From assembly GCF_027579695.1 (NCBI RefSeq), contig NC_083587.1:5954001-6018000 (forward strand): 64,000 nucleotides of DNA. The letters run 5' to 3'. The DNA comes from Neoarius graeffei. Its lineage: Eukaryota > Chordata > Actinopteri > Siluriformes > Ariidae. Positions within the stretch are counted from its first letter, which is position 1; every line of letters begins with the position of its first letter. This document shows, in pieces, positions 1-14,464 of the stretch. Under the pieces are notes generated by a model, which was given only the letters and a program-made list of their open reading frames with translations, was not told the origin of the DNA and searched no databases. The position numbers and the translations under genes are program-made.

Positions 1-778
1 GAGGTGAGTGGGTCTCACAGCCAACCCGAAGAAGTGTGCGATTGGGCGGGTGAAAGTACGGTATCTGGGCTTCCACTTGGGCAATGGGCAGGTGTGTCCC
101 CAAATCAATAAGACAGCAGCGATTGCGGCCTACGCAAGGCCCAACACCAAAAAGGGGGTGAGACAGTTCCTGGGGCTGGCTGGCTACTATCATAGTACCT
201 AATTATTTGGACATCACCAGCCTGCTGACTGATCTCACTAAAAAGGGGGCCCCAGATCCGGTCCAGTGGACGGAGCAATGCCAGCGGGCTTTCTCTGAGG
301 TAAAGGCTGCACTGTGTGGGGGGCCACTGTTACACTCCCCTGACTTTTCTCTCCACTTTGTTTTGCAGACGGATGCGTCGGACAGAGGGCTGGGGGCTGT
401 TCTGTCCCAGGAGGTGGAGGGGGAGGATCGTCCAGTGCTGTACATCAGCCGGAAGCTGTCGGGGCGTGAGGGCCGGTACAGCACCATAGAAAAGGAGTGC
501 CTCGCCATCAAGTGGGCGGTCCTTGCCCTCCGCTACTACCTACTGAGATGCCCTTTCACCCTCTGTTCGGACCATGCGCCCCTCTAGTGGCTCCACTGCA
601 TGAAGGATGCCAATGCATGTATTACCCATTGGTATCTGGCACTCCAGCCATTTAAGTTCAAGGTGGTACACAGGCCAGGGGCGCAGATGGCCGTGGTGGA
701 TTTCCTCTCCTGTCAAGGCAGGGGGGGAGTCGGCTGCAGGCCGGACAGCTCCCTGGCCTGAGTCGGGCGGTGGGGATA
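1..778 (+). pseudogene. Gmr1-like Ty3/gypsy pol remnant (RT end and RNase H)
   Basis: This is the 3' part of a gypsy-type polyprotein. Positions 8-202 encode the end of reverse transcriptase, including the conserved FLGLAGYY block. Positions 207-587 encode RNase H, with QTDASDRGLGAVLSQ and the YSTIEKECLAI block. The reading frame shifts at about 200-207 and meets an in-frame TAG at about 585. The RNase H tail (WYLALQPFKFKV, HRPGAQMAVVDFLS) continues in the next stretch to about 720. No integrase follows RNase H: the polypurine-like GGGCGGTGGGG and then the LTR come immediately, which fits the Gmr1 group, where integrase precedes RT. The 5' half lies outside the window. It is a dead copy, related to those at 39804-43480 and 46474-49127. 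Confidence 0.85.
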
Positions 779-1089
779 TGTGGCAGCGGGGGCATGGTCA
801 AGCATCGGTCTGTGAATGGAGGGTGGAGTCAGGGAAGGTAAGTGGCAGAATCACTGCACCTGATGTGAGTTAACCTGTGTTTGTGTGTCTTCCCCACTGA
901 CCATGCCCTATAAAAGGAGAGAGAGAGAGAGGGAGAGAGCAGAGAAAGGGAGCTCTCTCCTGACCCAAATGCGCGTGTGAGAGTGAATGAGCTGAAAAGC
1001 CACCTATAAAACAGAAAATAAAAAGTTTCTCAGAACACAGTTCTGGCCTGCCGTGCTTCTGTGCTCCACCCACTTGCTCTGGTTCTACA
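779..1089 (+). repeat. 3' LTR of Gmr1-like gypsy element
   Basis: This 311-bp LTR starts TGTGGCAGCGGGGGCATGG and ends GGTTCTACA. It holds a TATA box (TATAAAAG at 909-916), a GA-rich run and an AATAAA-like signal at about 1013-1020. The edges were set by alignment by eye with the LTRs at 39804-41863, 46474-46757 and 48768-49127. It abuts the LINE at 1090, so it was probably inserted into that LINE. Confidence 0.85.
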
Positions 1090-1224
1090 TCGGAATATCC
1101 AGACAGTCAGGTATTACAATAATCCAACTTAGAGTTAACAAAAGCATGAACTAGTTTTTCTGCATCATGTAGTGACATTATATTTCTTAACTTAGCAGTA
1201 TTTAAGAAGACACTATTATTTCTC

Positions 1225-1569
1225 ACATGCACAATCAAGCACAGTAAAAATTCATCCTCTACATTTAACCCATCTGAAGCAGTGAACACACACACACAGA
1301 GCAGTGGGCAGCCATACTACAGCACCTGGGGAGCAGCTAGGGGTTAGGTACCTTGCTCAAGGGCACTTTAGCTCAAGGCCACCCCATGTGAACCTAACTG
1401 CATGCCTTTGAACTGTGGGGGAAACCGGAGCACCCGGAGGAAACCCACATAGGCTTTGGGAGAACATGCAAACTCCACACAGGACACCCCCCCATCAGCC
1501 ACTGTGCTTGAACCCAAAACCTTCTTGCTGTGAGGTGAGAGTGTTAACCACTACACCACCGTGCCACCC
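1225..1569 (-). repeat. Degenerate tRNA-derived SINE inside LINE
   Basis: On the minus strand this reads as the fish tRNA-headed SINE also present at 7511-7882 and 13621-13987. The head at 1500-1565 reads GTGGTGTAGTGGTTAACACT with a decayed B box (GGGTTCAAGC). The body has the CGGTTTCCCCCACAGTTC block, and a different tail (TGGGCAGCCATACT region) follows. It splits the LINE between two RT blocks. The left edge is uncertain by about 20 bp. Confidence 0.75.
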
Positions 1570-1771
1570 CATATTTCTGAGATGAAAGAAAGCTACCCAG
1601 GCTAATGTTATCAATATGAGTTTCAAACCAAAGACTGGAGTCAATGATCACCCCGAGGTCTTTTACTGCTCCTGGTGAAGAAACTGAAAGGTAATCCACA
1701 GTTATTATGTAATCCTACTTCTAGCTGCATGTGGTCCTAATACAGGTACTTCTGTCTTGTCAGAGTTAAGT

Positions 1772-2330
1772 GAGATGCCCTGAGACCGAGATGCTGATCT
1801 CTTCTGCTCCTCGGACCTGCCTGATCCATCCTGATGCCCTATGTCTGGGTGGAGTCTCATCACATCGCTCCTGTGGAGGACGGCCCCATATGGACAGTTG
1901 AAAGTCACGCTTAGAAGATGTTCTGGACACTTACAGTCATGCTTTTATGGCTGAGGACTACAGTTGACTTGCTAACTTTAGGACTGCAGTTGTCACGAAC
2001 AGTTTTGCAGTCAAGTTTTCATCAATGAAGAGTTTATAACATCAACGAAACTGACTTCATGTTAAAACTGTTAAAATGTTATCATCACGTTGTCTGTTAT
2101 CACCCAAATGAAGATGGGTTCCCTTTTGAGTCTGGTTCCTCTCAAGATTTCTTTCTCATGTCATCTGAGGGAGTTTTTCCTTGCCACTGTCACCACAGGC
2201 TTGCTCATTGGGGATAGATTAGGGATACATCAGGGATAAAATTAGCTCATGTTTAAAGTTATTAAAATTCTGTAAAGCTGCTTTGTGACAATGCCTGTTA
2301 AAAGTGCTTTAAAAATAAACTTGACTTGAC
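1772..2330 (+). repeat. 5'-truncated L2 LINE copy (3' UTR only)
   Basis: This plus-strand block matches the 3' UTR of the 33650-38460 LINE (about 38060-38455), including GGACGGCCCCAT and the terminal AATAAACTTGACTTGAC. It sits within the minus-strand LINE, between the codons for [13 protein letters not shown] and LNSDKTEV. About 45 bp of the host LINE is missing at the junction, so this is a late insertion accompanied by a small deletion. Confidence 0.8.
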
Positions 2331-4330
2331 ACGTTCCTCAATTTTATTAAGCTGGTGTCTCTCATCTGGCTTTGCAGAAACATACAACTGTGTGTCATCA
2401 GCATAACAGTGGAAACTAATACCATGCTTACAAATAATATTACCGAGAGGTAACATATAGAAAGAAAAAAGCAATGGGCCTAAGACGGAACCATGTGGAA
2501 CACCAAACTTTACCTTAGTATGCAAAGGAAAATTGCCATTTACATCAACAAACTGACAGTGATCAATTAAATAAGACCTGAGCCAGGAGAGGGCTGTTCC
2601 CTTAACTCCCACATTGTCTAGTCTATCCAGGAGAATGGAACGATCAATGGTGTCAAAGGCTGCACTAAGGTCAAGCAATACAAGCAGCGAGACACAGCCC
2701 TGATCAGATGCCAACAGTAGGGCGTTTACTACTTTAACCAGAGCTGTCTCTGTGCTATGATTAGGTCTAAATCCTGACTGATACATTTCATGGATGTTAT
2801 TCCTATGTAGATATGAGCATAACTGCTGTGCGACAGCTTTTTCTAGGATCTCAGAGATAAAGCAGAGGTTTGGTATTGGCCTATAATTGGACAGCTGACA
2901 GGGGTCGAGGTCAGGTTTTTTAAATCAAAGGTTTGATAACTGCTAGTTTAAAGGATTTGGGTACATTGCCACTGCTAAAAGAATATTTTTTAGAAGAGTT
3001 TTGATTGCTTCTAGTGTTCTGTTTGAAGAATCATGTAGGTAAGAGATCTAGTACACAAGTTGAAGATTTTGATGAGGAAATAAGTGAAATTATTTCAGAC
3101 TCTCAAAGGGGAGTAAAAGATGAATCATTGCTCTGATGTGGTTATAGTGTTCTCCCCACAGATACTTATCAAATTGGCTGGCTTTAAATTGATATTTTTT
3201 GCCTGATATTTTCAATTTTGTTCTTGGGGGGAAAAATCATGATCATTGCTACTACATATTGAAGGTGTGCATGTGTGTGTGGTGGTCTTATTCCTAGTTC
3301 ATATTGCCAAAGTATAAGGATCTAGGATTATTTTTGTTATATTCTATTAGAGTAGAGAGAAAAACACTGATCTACTGCATTAAGAGCTTGTCTATCTAGT
3401 TCAAGAGGCTCTCCTTCCATGCTAATTGGAATACTATCAACTTTCTTTGACATTTCTAACTTTGTTTTAAGCTGCATGTGTGATCATTATACCAGGGTGA
3501 GATTTTTTTTTTCTCTTGAATCATTTTCTTTTAAGCGGAGCTACATCATCTAAAGTATCGCAGAATATTGACTCAAAGCTGATAAAAGTTCTGTGGAGTC
3601 TGATGGTGATCCAAACAAGTTGATAACTAGGGGAAACTTCTGATAAATCTTCATGCAGTAGTTGGTGTAAATGTAATTTTGATGTGATGGTGTGGCAAGC
3701 TGCATACAGAATATTATTGCTCAGACATATTTTGAGTCAGATGAGAGTCTGACGCTACCTCAGATGATGTGGAAGTCAGACTATAGTTTCTATATTTAAT
3801 ACAAGTATTAGCTCAAGAGTGTGACCACCATTATGGGTCATTCCTATGATGTTCTGATTAAACCCTAATGAATCTAAAATGGACACGAACACTGTTTTCA
3901 GAGGGTCTTCAGGGTTATTGAAGTGAATATTAAAGTTGACAATTAATTTTTTGTCCAAAGAAACAACCAGTTTGAGATGAAATCCGCAAATTCAGAAAGA
4001 AATTCAGAACACAGACCACAGATCTGTAAATAATAATTAGCTGAATTGACTGGGTAGACTTATTTTTTTTGCTATGTATGTTAATATAAAGAACTTCAAT
4101 CATATTGAAATTTTGTTCAGGTTTTTGTATGATGTCTAGGTTATCATAAATAACTATGATGCCTTGTTCACTACCAGTTAGACGAAGCTGATACATATAG
4201 CTGAGGATGAATGATATAGCTTCATTTAAATGCGACATACTCATTTGGTTTGATCCACATTTCCGTTAAACATAGTACATTAAACTCCTGATCCGTAATA
4301 ATTCTATGAAGAATTAGTCTCATGCTACAG

Positions 4331-4538
4331 TACTACACTGATAATAGTGTTACAGTTGAATCATTATTTATATGGTGGTAATTAATGACTACTTAATAAC
4401 TACATAAGATCAAAAGAAAACATTAATAGTCTTGTTTAAAAATCACTAAGATTGTTTTAAAATATGTAGTCCTTTAATATGAACAATTAGGATCAAAGTA
4501 CAGGACATTTTCAGCAAAAGCATGAATAAAAAACAAAT
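4331..4538 (-). other. 3' flank/UTR of the zinc-finger exon
   Basis: No gene lies in this stretch. Read on the minus strand, it resembles the sequence downstream of the plus-strand zinc-finger relic at 63740-63870: both contain TGTCAAATTAAAT, GCTGAAAATG.CCTGTACTTT, AAAACAATCTTA and TTTTGATCTTATGTAGTTATT. This supports a common origin of the two zinc-finger 3' ends. Confidence 0.6.
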
Positions 4539-7498
<2,960 letters not shown>

Positions 7499-7510
7499 TG
7501 TTGAATTTAT

Positions 7511-7882
7511 CTCATCTCATTATCTCTAGCCGCTTTATCCTTCTACAGGGTCGCAGGCAAGCTGGAGCCTATCCCAGCTGACTATGGGCGAAAGGTGGGA
7601 TACACCCTGGACAAGTCGCCAGGTCATCACAGGGCTGACATATAGACAGACAACAATTCACACTCACATTCACACCTAAGGTCAATTTAGAGTCACCAGT
7701 TAACCTAACTTGCATGTCTTTGGACTGTGGGGGAAACCGGAGCACCCGGAGGAAACCCACACGGACATGGGGAGAACATGCAAACTCCACACAGAAAGGC
7801 CCTTGCCGGCCACGGGGCTCGAACCCAGGACCTTCTTGCTGTGAGGCGACAGCGCTAACCACTACACCACCGTGCCGCCCCG
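7511..7882 (-). repeat. tRNA-derived SINE, full length, with 12-bp TSD
   Basis: On the minus strand it begins GGGGCGGCACGGTGGTGTAG. The A box (TGGTGTAGTGG) and B box (GGGTTCGAGCC) of a tRNA head are followed by a body ending AGATAATGAGATGAG. It is flanked by the direct repeat TGTTGAATTTAT at 7499-7510 and 7883-7894. The same family occurs at 13621-13987. Confidence 0.9.
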
Positions 7883-7894
7883 TGTTGAATTTAT

Positions 7895-9118
7895 GATTGT
7901 TATATTTTGTTTTAATCTCTCAATTGTTTTAATAGATAGGCTGTGCATGCTTCTCTTTATTCCTGACTAACACCTGAATTTCCTTATCACACATTTTGAC
8001 CTTATCAAGGTTTCAGTGGATTCAGTACTGTTATAAGCTAGTGAAATTAGCCTTAGAGAGAGGCCTTGTGTGTGGCCCCCACAAACACACATGGAGTTAG
8101 CTACCAGAGCTAATCCTTTTTGTAGGCCACACACAAGGCCTCTCTCTCTCCCCACAAACAAACACACCTTAGCTAGCTTCCCTTTGTCTTAGCTTAGCCA
8201 CACAAGGCTAATTCCTTTGTTCTCCTCAAATCCCATGTGGTCACACACGAACATACCTAGCTAGCATCCCACGCTAGCCTTCTGCTCAGGCCATAGGGCC
8301 TTTCACTCACACACACACACACACACATCTCACTGTTTGTATATATTTCAACTGCCATTATCCATTTTTATCTTTATAATAAATTCATTTATTATTGAAA
8401 CTGTGTGTTTATTTGTGTTCCAATATCTCTGAAGTCCCCAATCTCCAAAGAATTCTAAAAGGTGCAGATGATTTATTTAATATGGTAAGTGATCATAATT
8501 TGGAATATACCATAATTTAGCTGTTTGGTAATTTATTATTAAGCACCAAAATTAATGGTATTAATGAGACTGATTAATGAGACTGACTCCATGAGTGATT
8601 TAATGATAACATGAGACTGATTCAATGAAAATGATTCACTGAAAACGATTCAAATGAAACTGATTCAATTTTAATTATTAACCTTCAGATTTAATGAGAC
8701 TGATTACTCAATTACCCAAATGCACCTACACCTAGCCTTATTTACATCTTGTCCAGGATTAATAAGGAGATTCAGCCCGAGCATTCAAGGTTCTGAAACA
8801 TACAACAATGGGCCTTATTTATCAATCTGGTTATGAATAGATTTATCTAGAAGCATTTACACAAGAAGGTCTTTATTTTTACATATGGATTGCCATATTT
8901 AAAATGCTTATTAATTTCAATGAAACACACAGTTAATGAAATTAAATTTTGTGGGATTTTGTGAAACCCACTTGATTCATATTTATGTAAATGGTGAAAG
9001 AAAGAAAGCCAGCATCCATAAATTAAGACATAAGAATGGCCATACACAATTGCAGGCATATAAAAAAAAGGGACACACTGCAACAGTTCAAATGGCATTC
9101 AATTCAGTCTGCAGCAGT
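7895..9118. other. Intron segment: inverted repeat, CA repeat, AT-rich sequence
   Basis: No gene is visible. A 22-bp perfect inverted repeat (GAGAGGCCTTGTGTGTGGCC and its complement) lies at about 8057-8078 and 8125-8146. A (CA)n run is at about 8308-8327. Between 8560 and 8710 the phrase ATGAGACTGATT recurs irregularly. GGGCCTTATTTATCAATC at 8812 resembles the end of a common fish MITE, and a similar end lies at about 9758. Confidence 0.4.
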
Positions 9119-9345
9119 ATAGAGGTTTTGCACCATCACATGACCCCCATAGCAATGGTAACTACACCGCCATGACAGTAAGCATGCTTGTAGTGCTTCA
9201 TTCAGATGAGTTAGTTGTTATTGATCAGTATGGGAAGGTTTTGTTGTGTTTTTGTATGTGCAAATTGTTCTGAATGAAAGAGACATCAAATGTTTTAATT
9301 TACCAAAAGTAATTTTTCATCGGGGGGAACAAAATAGAGAGATTT
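9119..9345 (+). repeat. Left arm of a 5.6-kb inverted repeat pair, THAP-like remnant
   Basis: This arm matches the reverse complement of 14465-14685 with scattered mismatches: TTTTGCACCAT, CATGACCCCCATAGCAATGGTAACTACACCGCCATGAC (in part) and GATCAGTATGGGAAG are shared. Its inner end reads like a decayed THAP zinc-finger start (a Cys-x4-Cys-type opening followed by TTACCAAAAGTAA). The pair could be the long terminal inverted repeats of one DNA transposon. No transposase is visible between the arms. Confidence 0.6.
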
Positions 9346-9388
9346 CTACGTAGAGATGAAAGTGGAGCAAAGGAAAAAACCCTGAGAT

Positions 9389-9407
9389 GGGGGGGGGGGG
9401 GGGGGGG
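9389..9407. repeat. Run of 19 G
   Basis: A homopolymer of 19 guanines, likely to form a quadruplex and prone to length error in sequencing. It lies in intronic DNA. Confidence 0.9.
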
Positions 9408-10133
9408 CAACGTCCCCCGAAAATATTTTAATAACATAACATGCAAAACCCTGCATTCTAGTGCATTTTAGTACTTATTTTCACTAAAACAAGTTATAAC
9501 TTTTAAGCCTTTTTCTTTCATGTACATTAATGATTAACATGTCAAAAATATCAAATTTAATTCCCCTAGTTAATGAGTAATTTTCAGGAGTGCATTTAGA
9601 AAACGCGGTGATTTTCCTGGCTACACAGTTAATTACTTTGAAAAAAAAAATCAGACAGTTGAAGGTAAACTCAGCAAAATCCCAAAATGCTACTGTTAAA
9701 AAGTAAAGGTCTGTTAGAGTTTCTAAAGCTTTCAGGTTTCAATGTTGGGGACACTGAGCCTCGTTTATCAATCTTTTAGTAGAGTTGTGCATTTGCATAA
9801 GCTAAAGTGAACTAAAAATTTCCAATTCATATTTATGTGAGTTGAAGCCAATTGTTTACATTAGTTCGTATTGTCTGTAAACTTAAACACACCAATGAAT
9901 ACCAAATTTCTCATATAAATCAGGGGCGTAGGGTGTGTGTGTGTCACACACTGACTGGCAGCCTGAGTGCATTATGTAACAAAACAATTACCATTGCTAG
10001 TTTTAGGCAGCTTAGAAACCAGCTCTTCCATTATTGCTGTTTCTTCCATGTTTTCTTGATGTTGTGTTCTAGAAACGGCACTAAAACTTAGCTTCCAAAC
10101 CACAAAATGCAACTTTGATGGGGGGAAAATATG

Positions 10134-10169
<36 letters not shown>

Positions 10170-10287
10170 AATTGCTTACCTCTCTTCACGTCGAAAGAAG
10201 GAGGAAAGTTTTGCTTGTTTTGACATGGCGAATTATTAACACGAGAAAATACTCGTAATTTGCAACTAAAAAGACTACAGCTACACT
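9408..10287. other. Intron segment without recognised genes; TA repeat
   Basis: AT-rich sequence with no credible ORF. A (TA)n microsatellite lies at about 10137-10166. At 9755-9800 GAGCCTCGTTTATCAATC resembles a fish MITE end also seen at 8812. Confidence 0.4.
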
Positions 10288-10659
10288 CAGTGCGTTTACA
10301 TGCACATAGAGAAAATTGAATTTCTGCCGTTGCTCGACTGAAATCGAAGTTCTAAATGCCATGGAAACACCTTAGCTAGGCTGAAATTGAACCGAACTTG
10401 ATTTCTCGTAATCGAGCTACACGGCCTCGATTATGCGATTTTTGCCGAGCTACTTAGTGCATGTATACCCTATCGAGCTACATAGTCAAGCTACGTACTT
10501 CAGCACTGCCCCTTCTGGAAGTGACGAGTGACGAGACCACAAGCGGGAAACACAACAGCCTCGGTCAGCATGACAACAGTAGTAGAAACGTGCACTTCTG
10601 GAGCAATGAGGAGATAGAGTTCATGCTCATTCAGCTTAAGGAGTTGAAAATATATATAT

Positions 10660-12132
10660 GTGGCAGACCACAGAATCCAGGGACACATGTTGGCCCGGGG
10701 GCATTTTGAGTTATTGACAGATTCAGAAAGTACAGTTTCTAAGCTTTCCAATAATGCCTTCCATGTGGAGATCTGACAATATTTGAAGAATGTGTGGCCT
10801 TTTGAAAGTGTATACTTCTTAAAACAGAAAAGGGAGAAAATCGCCCTCAAAGTTTTCCATCTCAGCTACTCTGGGTGTAGGGCGGGCACATAATGGTGCT
10901 CATTTGCATGACATTAAGGAAAGCCCTACCCCCTATGAGCTAGCACGATACTACTTTCATGTAAACAAAGATCACCACGTCAATTTTCCTTCCATGCAAA
11001 GTATGCCCAAAACAATTATGAAGTACAAAAATAAGTCCTAAAGTATACTTTAACGTTTTGTGGTTGAAAAATTACTCACACCGTAAGAAAGAAAGATAGC
11101 ACGATGATGACACAACTAACACAACACTAGTTTCATGTAAAGCCTCGGTCGCAACCGGCCGTACAGTACGCGCTCCTACAGCCGGTCTACATGCAAAAAA
11201 CGCAAGAAACACACAGAGAGCGCGCATGAAACGCACGAGAGCGCGCGTGTGAAAAGCACGAGAGCGCGCGTGTGATGTGCTGATTTTCGAGCCGCAGACC
11301 GGCCGCAGAGGTTCTTTTTCATGTCAAACAAACTCTACGGGTGCTTACGTTTTTTTCAGGTTGCAAGACAAACTTACAGCCAACGCGCGTCTTTCTCTGT
11401 GAACAAAAAAATCCCGCAGCGATTTGGGAAACGCCAAAAATCACACGGCCAAAAAATCATACGTCCGGTTGTGACCTAGGCTTAACCAAACCACAACACT
11501 CTCCGTTACATGCAAAAATAACCACACAGCCTTAGATTAATAAACTTACCCCATCAGAAAGAGAAACGGCGCCTTGCACACACCAATGCCTCCGATGGAA
11601 TGTAATCCTAGAACAGTCCGTGCATCATCCAATCATTCAAGTATTCCATTCAATCTGGAAAACGAGGTTGCGTTTTTTTTTTTTTGCTAGAAATGGTTAT
11701 CTCCGATGTAAATACCGAAGTGTCTGCTTCACGGTGTTTGCTCCTCTGCGCTCTGTTTAGCTTCCTCATTCCATAGTGAAATCACACGCCTCTATGCAGG
11801 TTAAGTAGCCACGCGATCAACTCGGCTCATACAGCTGATTCGCGGAAAAAAAAATGACTTGAATATTCATGTGAATGGCCCATATGTTAATTTACCCACA
11901 CCCCCAGCAGGCTACAGTCCTGACAAAAACGAGACAATTTGCAACAAAAAATGTATGCTTTTCCAACAAAACAATGTATTATCTGAAATACTGATTGCAT
12001 TCTTCAAGATCTCAACTTGCACATGATGGAAAAAAACAAAAATCACAAATTTCGAAAAAAAAAATGCTTCTTTTGCGATTATCTCGGATTCGTTTCGGCC
12101 GACATGTGTCCCTGGACTCTGTGGTCTGCCAC
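10660..12132. mobile_element. Nested 1.47-kb element with about 35-bp TIRs
   Basis: The left end GTGGCAGACCACAGAATCCA and the right end (complement of GTGGCAGACCACAGAGTCCA) are near-perfect inverted repeats running to ACATGT(T/C)GGCC. The flanks are TA and CA repeats, so the target duplication is unreadable. The interior has no transposase. It contains GC-rich stretches at 11150-11310 (GAGCGCGCGTGTG repeats). It interrupts the SANT-like remnant. Confidence 0.7.
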
Positions 12133-12146
12133 ACACACACACACAC

Positions 12147-12199
<53 letters not shown>
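12131..12199. repeat. (CA)n followed by (TA)n microsatellite
   Basis: About 18 bp of CA then about 50 bp of TA. It abuts the right TIR of the preceding element. The reading frames across it are artefacts. Confidence 0.9.
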
Positions 12200-12204
<5 letters not shown>

Positions 12205-12639
12205 TTGCTGTCCTCGTCGTCGTTCTTCTTGTGAACACGGAACTGATAACTTTGTTTATACTCTTGAATAGCTCTTCTTCATGACGACAATCGGAAGTGT
12301 ACCAACACGATGGGGCGTGTAGCGCCACCTGTGGCTCGGGTGCACAATGTACCTCACACAATAGCTCGATTTCCTTGTGTGCATGTAGGATTGGATTTCT
12401 CTGGCACCCCTGCTGGGACCCTTTGCTCGATTACCGACAGCAGCTCGATTTGGATGTGCATGTAAACGTACTGACTGGCAGCTTGAACATGCTTTCTAGT
12501 GCGATTGTGTTGCGCTTGTGCAGAACGGTGTTAGTCCTGAAGGCGAGCGTGCGCGTGCGCCTAACGAGCTCCGGCATGTGCGCCGTTAACAAAGAACACC
12601 TGTCTTTAATCAATGAACTATGTTTGGGCTATTTAAGGA

Positions 12640-12990
12640 CTGCGCCCATGCAAGGACAATGCGAATAAACACAGAGACGGATTATGCGAAGTGTGCAGAG
12701 TTCCTGAGACAGTTTCTCATGTTTTATTAGTGTGCGTGCAATATTGTGAGTCTAGACGTACGTTTTTTAACGACTTGTCCGGCTTGGGTGTTACTACTGT
12801 TTCCCTCCCTGTTCTGCTTCAACTGAAGGATTCTAAAGTTGCATCCAGTCTAATTAGATTTTTTAAATCCTCTGGCCTTTACGCCAGAATCTAAGAGACT
12901 GATGGGCTAGTAGTGGACTTAAATATCCTGTAGGTGGCGGTAATACACCGGATGGTGTCCAATCCGCCATTATATCCTGAAGAAGAAGAA
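12640..12990 (+). repeat. LINE 3' fragment with Cys/His motif and (GAA)n tail
   Basis: Positions 12691-12894 read CRVPETVSHVLLVCVQYCES, the Cys...Cys...His...Cys block found after RT in several LINE groups. The block is followed by a stop and a 3' end terminating in GAAGAAGAAGAAGG at about 12978-12993. The preceding sequence is too decayed to place. An I- or Nimb-like LINE is possible, but the clade is uncertain. Confidence 0.5.
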
Positions 12991-12993
12991 GAA

Positions 12994-13608
12994 GGACGAT
13001 GCGAAGTATTACACCACGAAAAATCTGAAAAATAAATTTCTCCATTCGGAAAACCGGAGATTTAAGAGTTTTGTCAAATATCCGGATTTCAGGGTCATTA
13101 GCAGAAAAAATCCGGCGGAATATCTAAAAACCTGGAATTCCGGGAAATTCCCTAACACTTTCATGACCAGGGTTGTAAATGTAAAAGGGAAAAATGGTGC
13201 ACAAACATTGGGCGGAACTCTGTCGAACGGAGAGGTCAAAAATACGATCATATGCTCACTTCATTTCCACAAAGGTAAGAATTCCAAAAATAAAAAAATT
13301 AATTTCAAAACTGCAGCAAGGTGCTCATTCTTATACAGTGAAGTGAACATGAGCGTCAACACAGCAGCTTGTCATTGCCTAACCTTCACTGAGACTTTAA
13401 AAGTGCATTTACATTCAGGGGTCCTTCGGAGCACGTTGTGCGCGCACTTGGGACCTTGTCATTATGGGAAATGCCCGATGCTGATTTGACTGCAATCAGC
13501 ATGCGCATATAAGGATGCTGTTTTCACAGAGACTTTGCAAGTATGCGGTGGTAGACAGATCTAAGTGCAGGAATAGTGTTTATTAGCAAGCGTGATATTT
13601 GCAAAAAT
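12994..13608. other. Intron segment, no gene recognised
   Basis: Positions 13163-13300 keep a short open frame with ICSLHFHKG, which resembles the C-terminal half of a THAP domain (CSxHF). With the THAP-like arms at 9119 and 14465 it may be a relic of the same transposon. Otherwise nothing is recognised. Confidence 0.3.
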
Positions 13609-13620
13609 ATAACACAAGCA

Positions 13621-13987
13621 GGGCGGCACGGTGGTGTAGTGGTTAGCACTGTCACCTCACAGCAAGAAGGTCCGGGTTCGAGTCCTGTGGCCGGTGAGGG
13701 CCTTTCTGTGTGGAGTTTGCATGTTCTCCCCGTGTCCATGTGGGTTTCCTCCGGGTGCTCCGGTTTCCCCCACAGTCCAAAGACATGCAGGTTAGGTTAA
13801 CTGGTGACTCTAAATTGACCTTAGGTGTGAATGTGAGTGTGAATGGTTGTCTATGTGTCAGCCCTGTGATGACCTGGCGACTTGTCCAGAGTGTACCCCG
13901 CCTTTCGCCCGTAGTCAGCTGGGATAGGCTCCAGCTTGCATGCGACCCTGTAGAACAGGATAAAGCAGCTAGATATAATGAGATGAG
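13621..13987 (+). repeat. tRNA-derived SINE, full length, with 12-bp TSD
   Basis: It begins GGGCGGCACGGTGGTGTAGT. The A box is TGGTGTAGTGG (about 13632) and the B box GGGTTCGAGTCC (about 13675). The body and tail match the copy at 7511-7882, ending TAATGAGATGAG. The direct repeat ATAACACAAGCA flanks it at 13609-13620 and 13988-13999. It is transcribed by Pol III in principle and mobilised by a LINE. Confidence 0.92.
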
Positions 13988-14464
13988 ATAACACAAGCAA
14001 AACCAAAAGCTGAGTCATAAACATGGCTCGAATCATGACAGTGATTTAAAAAAAAAAACATTCAAAAAGATTGTGTTCTTATATGGGTGTGCCAATTGTT
14101 CTCAAATCAGCATCAGGTGTTTCCCATAACGACTGGGGCCTGTGAGCGAGCGCGGCTGCTTGAGCGTGTGTAGGCGTGACAGTCAAGAGTTCACCTGCTG
14201 TGTGACCACAACTTTTAGTTTGCCTGTATATCGCCAAGCATCATCACCAAAACACCTATTTTTCATTGATAACCCATCGCAAAGCATTGTGAGTTGTAGT
14301 GTGACTGTAGCTTTACGCCCATGTTCACTTCACTGTATAAGAATAAGCACCTTGCTAGACTTTGTGTCTTATGCTCAACTCTCTGTATAAGATTGAGCGC
14401 CTCACTGCACTTCATATGTTTACGAGCCATTTTTCCCTTCTACGTTTTCAAATCTTTCTCGTTT

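Larger units (their letters stand above)
1090..4330 (-). mobile_element. L2-like LINE fragment, family A, with nested insertions
   Basis: Read on the minus strand this is the ORF2 of the same LINE family as the copy at 33650-38460. Endonuclease pieces lie at 3776-4320, the linker at about 3050-3770, RT motifs at 2331-3060 (including [12 protein letters not shown] and [11 protein letters not shown]), and RT C-terminal pieces at 1569-1771 and 1090-1230 ([12 protein letters not shown]). Stops and frameshifts break every part. It is interrupted by a SINE at about 1225-1569 and by the plus-strand tail of another LINE copy at 1772-2330. It lies 3' of the PRDM9-like gene. Confidence 0.85.
10288..12473. 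mobile_element. DNA transposon with CAGTGCGTTTACATGCAC-type ends, SANT/Myb-like remnant
   Basis: The ends are inverted: CAGTGCGTTTACATGCACAT at 10288 and ATGTGCATGTAAACGTACTG ending at 12473. ACT flanks both sides and may be a 3-bp target duplication. Positions 10566-10650 encode a Myb/SANT-like helix segment (HFWSNEEIEFMLIQLKEL), a type often carried by Harbinger-group elements. The coding region is cut at about 10655 by another TIR element (10660-12132). Classification as Harbinger-like is inference. Confidence 0.55.

Noticed and set aside
12017-12271. Frames spanning the (CA)n/(TA)n tract
   Set aside because: They encode only THTH and YIYI repeats from the microsatellite and are artefacts.
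13621-13700. tRNA-like A and B boxes suggesting a tRNA gene
   Set aside because: The sequence continues into a SINE body and is flanked by a 12-bp duplication, and no cloverleaf acceptor stem closes; it is a SINE head.
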